Notes under the pieces: generated by a model
The model's input: only the letters and a program-made list of their open reading frames with translations
Told to the model about the DNA's origin: nothing
Database searches by the model: none
Source of the DNA: JACKCB01 sp964452775
Lineage (GTDB): Bacteria; Chloroflexota; Anaerolineae; Promineifilales; Promineifilaceae
DNA: 64,000 nucleotides
Reading direction: 5' to 3'
NCBI GenBank assembly: GCA_964452775.1
Contig: CAYVQP010000003.1
Span: 1 to 64,000 of the forward strand
Shown here: positions 58,711-64,000 of the stretch, piece after piece
How positions within the stretch are numbered: position 1 is the stretch's first letter
Layout of the letters: each line of letters begins with the position of its first letter
Translations under genes and position numbers: made by a program

Positions 58711-59628
58711 TTACTGGTCTTCCGCCCGAAAGCGGTCGCGCAGGACTAGCCGTTCGGCCAGCGAAATGATCAGAAAGAAGCCAATGCCCACCAGCGCCGA
58801 GACGACGATCGCCGCCCAAAGCCTCGCCGGGCCGGAGATATAGTACGAATTAAAGTTCAGTATAGCGCCACCCAGCCCGTCGCGGATACCGGAGGGCAAT
58901 TCGCCGATGATTGCTCCTACCACGCTGGCGGTGGCCGCGATCTTCAACGCGGTGAAGATATAGGGCAACGCGGAAGGAGCGCGCAGTTTCCACAGGATCT
59001 GCCGGTCGGTTGCCGCATAAGAGTGCATGAGCTCGACCGCGGTCGGATCCGGCGATCGCAGGCCGCGTAACGTATTGATCGTCACCGGGAAGAAGGTGAG
59101 ATAGGCGGCAATGACCGCCACGGAGAGCCAGCCGGCCTGCAACCAGATAATCACCATCGGCGCGATTGCCAGAATGGGCACCGTCTGCGAGGCGACCACA
59201 TAGGGCATGCAGCCGCGTTCGAGCGGGCTGTACTGGCTGAATAGCGTACCCAACATCAGACCCAGCGCTGCCCCAAAAACGAAACCGATCATCGCCTCGC
59301 GAAAGGTGAACAGGGCCGCGCTGAACAACACGGAAATCAGCGGCGGGCCGTTACGCCGGGCGGGGTTGGCAAACGTCTCCACAATGTCCCAAACGTGCGG
59401 GAGATTCAGGTCCGAGGCAATCTTGAAGCGATAAGGGGGATCATGCGCCAGGCCGAACGGGTTGGTCTCCGGACGCCAGGGATCGCCGCCCAGCCATTTC
59501 AATCCCTCCCAGACAAGCACGATCAGCAGCACAATGAGTAGAAAGGACAGAATCCGGCGCAGTGGGCCGGGCAGCCGCGCGCTGCGCGTTGAGTCCGATG
59601 CAATTGCAGGTGAAGCTACCGTGGCCAT
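58711..59628 (-). CDS. ABC transporter permease (SsuC/TauC type), copy 1
   Basis: The 305-residue protein has six membrane segments (first about 24-44) and the same loop as the second permease, YAATDRQILWKLRAPSALPYIFTALKIAATASV. Residues about 60-110 (KWLGGDPWRPETNPFGLAHDPPYRFK) form an insertion on the outside before the second helix. Two unequal permeases with one ATPase are also known in riboflavin (RibXY-type) transporters of Chloroflexota, so a riboflavin or related vitamin substrate is one possibility. It starts 50 bases after the molybdenum hydroxylase gene stop. Confidence 0.9.
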   Translation of the reverse strand: MATVASPAIASDSTRSARLPGPLRRILSFLLIVLLIVLVWEGLKWLGGDPWRPETNPFGLAHDPPYRFKIASDLNLPHVWDIVETFANPARRNGPPLISVLFSAALFTFREAMIGFVFGAALGLMLGTLFSQYSPLERGCMPYVVASQTVPILAIAPMVIIWLQAGWLSVAVIAAYLTFFPVTINTLRGLRSPDPTAVELMHSYAATDRQILWKLRAPSALPYIFTALKIAATASVVGAIIGELPSGIRDGLGGAILNFNSYYISGPARLWAAIVVSALVGIGFFLIISLAERLVLRDRFRAEDQ

Positions 59629-59678
59629 CCTGCGGCAAACTTTATTGGAAAGTCAGGATCGTGTCAATCGCGACGCAG

Positions 59679-62051
59679 TCATGGGAGGTTGCCTGTCGTC
59701 TGAAGCTGTCCGGCCTCGACCGCTTCCTGCACCAGCTCCCACAGCCGGCCGGGGCTGAGCGGAATCTCCAATAGCTCCAGTCCCGGCATCTGCAGCGCGT
59801 TCTCAATTGCCTGGGCAAAGAGCGGGCCGACCGGGATCGCGCCGGCTTCCCCCGCCCCCTTGATACCCAGAGGATTCAGCGGCGACGGCGTCGTCTCGTG
59901 CCCAATTTCCATGCGAGGCACATCCAGCGCTGTCGGCAGCAGAAAGTCCATGAAAGAGCCGCTGAGCAGTTGCCCATCGCCGTCAAAGACCAGTTGCTCG
60001 TAGAAGGCATTGCCGATGCCCTGCGCCACTCCGCCGTGAATTTGCCCATCCAGAATCAGCGGATTAATCACCTCGCCGCAATCGTGCACCACCGCCATTT
60101 TCTTGATCTCAAGCAACATCGTCTGCGGGTCTACTTCCACGATCATGGCGTGCGCGCCGCTGGCCGTCGCACCCATCTCCGGCCCAAAGTAATTGCTGGA
60201 TTCCAATCCCGGCTCGGCGCCCGGCTTCACCGCGCCGCGCAGTGGGTTGGCTTCCTGAGCCAGCTTGCCCAGGGAAACGGCGCGGTCGGGGACGCCCTTC
60301 ACGCGCACTTCGCCGTCCAGCAACTCCAGGTCTTCCTCCGCCGCTTCCAGGTAGTCGGCCGCGTGGCGCAAGATCTTGGCGCGCACATCTTTGGCCGCTT
60401 CGTTGACCGCGTTGCCGGCCACCACCGCGCCCCGGCTGGCGAATGTGCCGGCCCCCCAATAGAAGTGATCGGTGTCGCCAGTGATCAAATCAATGTCGCG
60501 CACGTCCACCCCTAACTGCTCGGCGACGATCTGGGCGAAGCTGGTGAAATGTCCCTGGCCTTGCGTGCCCACGCCCGTGGCTACGGAGACCCGTCCACCG
60601 GCTTGCACCTGCACCCGCGCTCCTTCGTAGGGCCCGATGCCGGTTCCCTCGACGTAGGCCACCACCCCGATGCCGGTATGCTTTCCTTCTGCGCGCAACC
60701 GGGGTTGCTCCTCAGTCACAAATTGCTCATAACCGATCAGCTGCAACACCTTGTCCAGCACCGGCTCATAGTTGCCGCTATCATAAACCAGCGGCGCAAA
60801 GTCCTGGAAAATAATCTCGTTGTTGTACGGGAAGGCGTCCGGCGGGATGAAATTGCGCCGGCGAATCTCCACGGGGGACAGGCCCAGCTCCTTCGCCGCC
60901 AGGTCCAGCAGGCGCTCAATAACGAAGACGCCATGCTGCCGGCCCGCGCCGCGGAAAGGGGTCACAATAGGCTTGGTGGTAAACAGCGCCGTAAACTCGG
61001 AGTAATAGTTGGGGATGTGATAGGGACCTAACAGCGTGCACTGGCTGTTCAGCGGCACGGTCAGGCCGTAGGGCATGTACGCGCCGCCATCGTGCAGGAA
61101 GACATCATGCACGCCCAGCAACCGGCCTTCGGCGTCAAACGCGCCCTCGGCCCAATGGATCTGCCCGCGTTCCTGGGTAGTAGCCACAAAATTCTCGGCG
61201 CGATCTTCGATCCATTTGACCGGCCGGCCCAGGCGCATGGCCGCCCAGGGCGCCAGCATCTCCTCCGGGTAGAACATCATGATCTTCGGCCCGAAGCCGC
61301 CGCCGATGAAGGGAGCGATGACCCGCACCCGATTCTCCGGCAGGTTCAGCATGCTCGCCAGCCCATTGCGGATGGGGATCGGGGCCTGCGTCGTGTCCCA
61401 GATGGTAAGCTGCTGCGCCCGCTTGTCCCATTGAGCCACGATGCCCCGATTCTCCATGGCCGCCGCCGTGCCGCGGTCGTAAGCGAAGCGGCGGCGGATC
61501 AGCAGACTCGCCGCGGCCTTCGCTGCCTGATAATCCCCCTTCTTCTGCACCACGTGCGCCCCGACGTTGTCCTTCAGGTCCTCATGCACGCGGGGAGCAT
61601 CCGGCAGTACGGCCGCTTCCAGGTCAACCACCGCCGGCAGCGGATCATACTCCACGTAGACATCGGCAACCGCGTCCTCGGCGATGTAACGGCTTTCGGC
61701 GACCACCATAGCCACGATCTCGCCCACGTGGCGCACCTTGTCCTTTGCCAGCGGCACCTGCGTGCGCTCATGAAAGATTCGCCCTTCGACCGGCGGCGGC
61801 GAGACGAGCAACGGCCCGTGCTGCCAGTAGTCGCCCAGGTCTGCGGCGGTGTAGACCGCCAGCACCCCTTCACGCTCCAGGGCGGCGGAAGCGTCAATCG
61901 CGCCCAGCCGGGCGTGCGCGTAGGGGCTGCGCACAAAGGCGGCGTGCGCCATATCCGGCAGATGCACATCGTCCACAAAGAGCGCCTGCCCGGTGAGCAG
62001 CCGGGGATCCTCGTTTCGCTTCAGCCGTTTGCCGAAATACCTGGTAGACAT
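59679..62051 (-). CDS. Xanthine dehydrogenase-family molybdenum hydroxylase, large subunit
   Basis: The 790-residue protein begins TRYFGKRLKRNEDPRLLTGQALFVDDV, has the first molybdopterin segment FIGGGFGPKIM, the active-site loop TPFRGAGRQHGVFVIERLLD, GTGIGPYEG, VGTQGQGHFTSFAQI and the catalytic Glu in GIKGAGEAGAIPVG. The loop AFRGAGR/AYRGAGR type is that of form II CoxL-like and xanthine/aldehyde oxidases; form I CO dehydrogenase has AYRCSFR, so CO oxidation is unlikely. It needs FAD and Fe-S subunits to pass electrons; none are beside it. It is 34 bases after the S9 peptidase stop and 50 before the permease gene, suggesting a purine- or aromatic-related operon. Confidence 0.92.
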   Translation of the reverse strand: MSTRYFGKRLKRNEDPRLLTGQALFVDDVHLPDMAHAAFVRSPYAHARLGAIDASAALEREGVLAVYTAADLGDYWQHGPLLVSPPPVEGRIFHERTQVPLAKDKVRHVGEIVAMVVAESRYIAEDAVADVYVEYDPLPAVVDLEAAVLPDAPRVHEDLKDNVGAHVVQKKGDYQAAKAAASLLIRRRFAYDRGTAAAMENRGIVAQWDKRAQQLTIWDTTQAPIPIRNGLASMLNLPENRVRVIAPFIGGGFGPKIMMFYPEEMLAPWAAMRLGRPVKWIEDRAENFVATTQERGQIHWAEGAFDAEGRLLGVHDVFLHDGGAYMPYGLTVPLNSQCTLLGPYHIPNYYSEFTALFTTKPIVTPFRGAGRQHGVFVIERLLDLAAKELGLSPVEIRRRNFIPPDAFPYNNEIIFQDFAPLVYDSGNYEPVLDKVLQLIGYEQFVTEEQPRLRAEGKHTGIGVVAYVEGTGIGPYEGARVQVQAGGRVSVATGVGTQGQGHFTSFAQIVAEQLGVDVRDIDLITGDTDHFYWGAGTFASRGAVVAGNAVNEAAKDVRAKILRHAADYLEAAEEDLELLDGEVRVKGVPDRAVSLGKLAQEANPLRGAVKPGAEPGLESSNYFGPEMGATASGAHAMIVEVDPQTMLLEIKKMAVVHDCGEVINPLILDGQIHGGVAQGIGNAFYEQLVFDGDGQLLSGSFMDFLLPTALDVPRMEIGHETTPSPLNPLGIKGAGEAGAIPVGPLFAQAIENALQMPGLELLEIPLSPGRLWELVQEAVEAGQLQTTGNLP

Positions 62052-62085
62052 CGTTGCGTTTCCCTGTTCAGTACAACTACGTTAG

Positions 62086-63912
62086 CTACAGCCCGCCCAG
62101 CACCCGATAGGCAAAGCGTAGAAACAGCTCCTGGTGGGCAATTGCCAGCTGCACATCCATCGCGCCTCCGGCGTGGCCCGCTTCGAACCAATGCACGGTG
62201 ATATCCTTGCCCAGCTCCCGCATCTTCTGCTCGTAAATCGCGATCGGCCGGGCCGGCGTGCGGGTATCGTTCCGCCCCTGGATGATGATTATCGGGGCCT
62301 GCACGTGTCCGGCGTAGCTGATGGGTGAGCCGGCTGCGTAACGTTCGGGGACCTCCTCCGGCGCGCCGCCGAACAGCGCCACCTGGAAGCCGCGCAACAT
62401 CTCCGCCGAGTCCTCATACTGGATCGACCAGTCCGCGATGGCCACTCCGGCCATTCCGCCCGCCCACAATGACGGCCGCTTGCCCAGGGTCATCAAGGTC
62501 AGGAAGCCGCCGTAGGACCAGCCGGTAAGCAGCACCGCATCCGGCCGGGCAATGCCTTGCTCGAGCAGCCAGGAGCGGGCGGCGACAATGTCCTCTACCT
62601 CCCAATGCCCCACATCGCCGAAGATGCGGCTTTCAAACTCCCGGCCAAAGGTAGCACAGCCGCGGTAGTTGACGGACAACCAGGCGAAGCCATGATCGAG
62701 CCAGGCCTGGCTCTCCGGCATGAACACCTCCGTGCGCACGCTCCCCGGCCCGCCAATCATCTCAATAACTGCCGGGAACGGGCCATCTCCCTCCGGCGTC
62801 GCCAGCCATCCCTGGACTTCCTGCCCGTCGCTGGAGGGGAAGGTGACCGATCGCCAGGGCCGGCCCGGCGGCGCATTGCCGGCGGCGAGCACGACGCGTA
62901 GCGGCTCGCCGGTGGCTCCGTCCAAAGCGAGCAGGCGCGGCCGGTGCGTCCCGTCCTGTAAATGGGCGTAGATTTCGCCGCCCTCCACAAAGTAGGCGCT
63001 GGAAATCGTGCCGCCTGGGTGCCGGAGCCGGGTCAAGGCATCCGTCTGCAGGTCGTAGACGTAGAGCTGCTGGACGGCGCCGGCGAAATTGCGCACCAGG
63101 ATGCGCCGGCCGTCCGGCGACCAGTCGAAGGCGCTGGTCACGCCGCTCAACTCCGGGAAAATCAGGTCGCGTCGCTCGCCGCTACGCGGATCCCAGATCA
63201 GTAACTGCTCGTAGCCGCTGCGGTTTGAATTAGCCAGTATCCGCCCGTCTCCCGCCACGGGCGAGAACTTGAGCGGATTGATGCTGGTATTTTCGCCGTC
63301 CCACAGCTCGCCAATTTTCTCCCCGCTGCCGGCGTCGAAGGCCAGCAGAGCGAAGTCCGGCCGGTCGCTCTTTTCCGTGGAGGCGACGACGGCAATAGCG
63401 CCATCGTTCGACAGGTTCGGGCCGAAAAAGAGTCGCCGGCTGTGATAAATCAGCCGGCGCTCTCCTGCATTACCGTCCGCGTCGAGCGAGGCTACATACA
63501 GGTGAAAGCCCTCTTTGGTTCCGGCGGTCAGACCGAGCATGTTGCACGCGCGGCTGATGGCAAAGCCCGCGGGAGAAAAGAGGGGTAGCTCCGGCGTGAC
63601 ATCGGTCGCCTCGCCGCCTTCATAGGACAGGCGCACAAAGTGACCGATCTCGTTGCCATGATCGTCCTCCAGGTAATAAACGAAGCGCCCATCCGGCGAG
63701 AAGTAGTAAGATTGGACGCCCTCGGGCCGGCTGGTCAATTGCTCGCGCTCATTCGCCGGTACGTTCCAGCGATAGAGCTGCATGCGACCGCTCTCGTTGC
63801 TGTGCACCAGGCCGCGCGCCGGGTCCCGGCTGGCAATGACGCTGCCGGCTATCCACGGGGTGCGGTAGCGCTCCTTCCAGGGAGCGCTCTCATCCAGATT
63901 AAGTGGTTTCAT
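62086..63912 (-). CDS. S9 family prolyl oligopeptidase
   Basis: The 608-residue protein has an N-terminal beta-propeller (about 20-350, with YYFSPDGRFVYYLEDD and DWSPDGRRILVRNF blades) and a C-terminal alpha/beta hydrolase with the triad Ser in GWSYGGF, Asp in GRNDTRTP and His in FEAGHAGG. It is a soluble peptidase with no signal peptide, probably cutting short peptides after certain residues. The ATG at 63912 is preferred over a longer frame from 63960 because the family begins with MKPLNLDESAPW-type segments and GAGG lies upstream. It is the first visible gene of the Mo-hydroxylase/ABC transporter group; another gene may end at 63933 upstream. Confidence 0.92.
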   Translation of the reverse strand: MKPLNLDESAPWKERYRTPWIAGSVIASRDPARGLVHSNESGRMQLYRWNVPANEREQLTSRPEGVQSYYFSPDGRFVYYLEDDHGNEIGHFVRLSYEGGEATDVTPELPLFSPAGFAISRACNMLGLTAGTKEGFHLYVASLDADGNAGERRLIYHSRRLFFGPNLSNDGAIAVVASTEKSDRPDFALLAFDAGSGEKIGELWDGENTSINPLKFSPVAGDGRILANSNRSGYEQLLIWDPRSGERRDLIFPELSGVTSAFDWSPDGRRILVRNFAGAVQQLYVYDLQTDALTRLRHPGGTISSAYFVEGGEIYAHLQDGTHRPRLLALDGATGEPLRVVLAAGNAPPGRPWRSVTFPSSDGQEVQGWLATPEGDGPFPAVIEMIGGPGSVRTEVFMPESQAWLDHGFAWLSVNYRGCATFGREFESRIFGDVGHWEVEDIVAARSWLLEQGIARPDAVLLTGWSYGGFLTLMTLGKRPSLWAGGMAGVAIADWSIQYEDSAEMLRGFQVALFGGAPEEVPERYAAGSPISYAGHVQAPIIIIQGRNDTRTPARPIAIYEQKMRELGKDITVHWFEAGHAGGAMDVQLAIAHQELFLRFAYRVLGGL

Positions 63913-64000
63913 CCTGTCGGCCTCGCTTGCCGCTACTCTGTGAAGGCTACCGCCCGGCAAAACGCCGCCTCGCCGCCGCGGAACTTCCAGGGGAAACAGC

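Noticed and set aside
59679..62051. Form I carbon monoxide dehydrogenase
   Set aside because: The required AYRCSFR loop is absent (PFRGAGR instead) and the other two subunits are not adjacent.
1..64000. tRNA or rRNA genes
   Set aside because: No TTCGA-loop/acceptor arrangement or rRNA signature was recognised by eye on either strand; a tRNA search program was not available.
63913..64000. Tail of another minus-strand gene upstream of the S9 peptidase
   Set aside because: Two frames reach stops at 63933 and 63947, but fewer than 25 codons are visible, too few to call a gene.

Overview
The window is about 64 kb of GC-rich (roughly 60%) bacterial chromosome. It has three 100-base runs of N. One run is flanked by an exact 55-bp duplication, the pattern left when two contigs sharing a k-mer overlap are scaffolded, so this is probably a draft or metagenome assembly. 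Gene content suggests Chloroflexota (Anaerolineae/Caldilineae-like): LysW-like zinc ribbons, fused response regulator/thioredoxin-reductase-like flavoprotein, DUF2791 ATPases, M42 peptidases, secreted proteins with a YLP motif, a two-permease NMT1/THI5 ABC transporter, and strong enrichment of the palindrome GCCGGC. No rRNA, tRNA, CRISPR array, transposase or prophage gene was recognised. The taxonomic call is inference.

Layout. 1-2684: an FAD oxidoreductase cut by the window edge and a REC/glutaredoxin-like/TrxR-like fusion. 2854-8718: a four-gene minus-strand operon with its own promoter, encoding an unknown helical protein, two BrxD-like (DUF2791) P-loop ATPases and an Lhr/BrxHI-like DExH helicase. 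This is the best candidate for an undescribed system. 8749-11834: dimethylargininase-like enzyme, ICMT-like methyltransferase, two zinc-ribbon mini-proteins and a response regulator without its phospho-acceptor. 12177-16378: secreted M28 peptidase, cNMP-binding protein, GyrI-like protein, nitroreductase. 16415-20236: heterodimeric ABC exporter. 20233-30544: mostly housekeeping (phosphofructokinase, nucleotide-kinase-like protein, methyltransferase, lspA, rluD, rocD, uppP, tgt). 30608-33805: three tandem M42 aminopeptidases. 33816-39548: repeats, gaps, secreted/lipoproteins and a CopC-CopD-cytochrome c fusion, suggesting a copper or electron-transfer envelope locus. 39566-45154: SDR, small membrane protein and a full acyl-CoA carboxylase set (carboxyltransferase, biotin carboxylase, biotin carrier) ending in a CYTH protein. 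45335-52843: LysM/M23 endopeptidase, two unknown winged-helix-like proteins, PfkB kinase, ParA, ParB, methionine aminopeptidase. 52979-55251: secreted protein and a malonyl-CoA-synthetase-like ligase. 55502-63912: a minus-strand group of S9 peptidase, molybdenum hydroxylase large subunit, and ABC permease/ATPase/permease/binding protein.

At least four families of short inverted-repeat elements lie between genes: a GGTTCATT-ended element (two copies), a twin-hairpin 55-mer (tandem plus one outlier), a TTTTCCCGGAAA element (one solo, three in tandem at 75-bp spacing) and a 44-bp near-perfect palindrome. Several promoters place the -10 box 8-10 nt from the start codon, which suggests leaderless transcripts.
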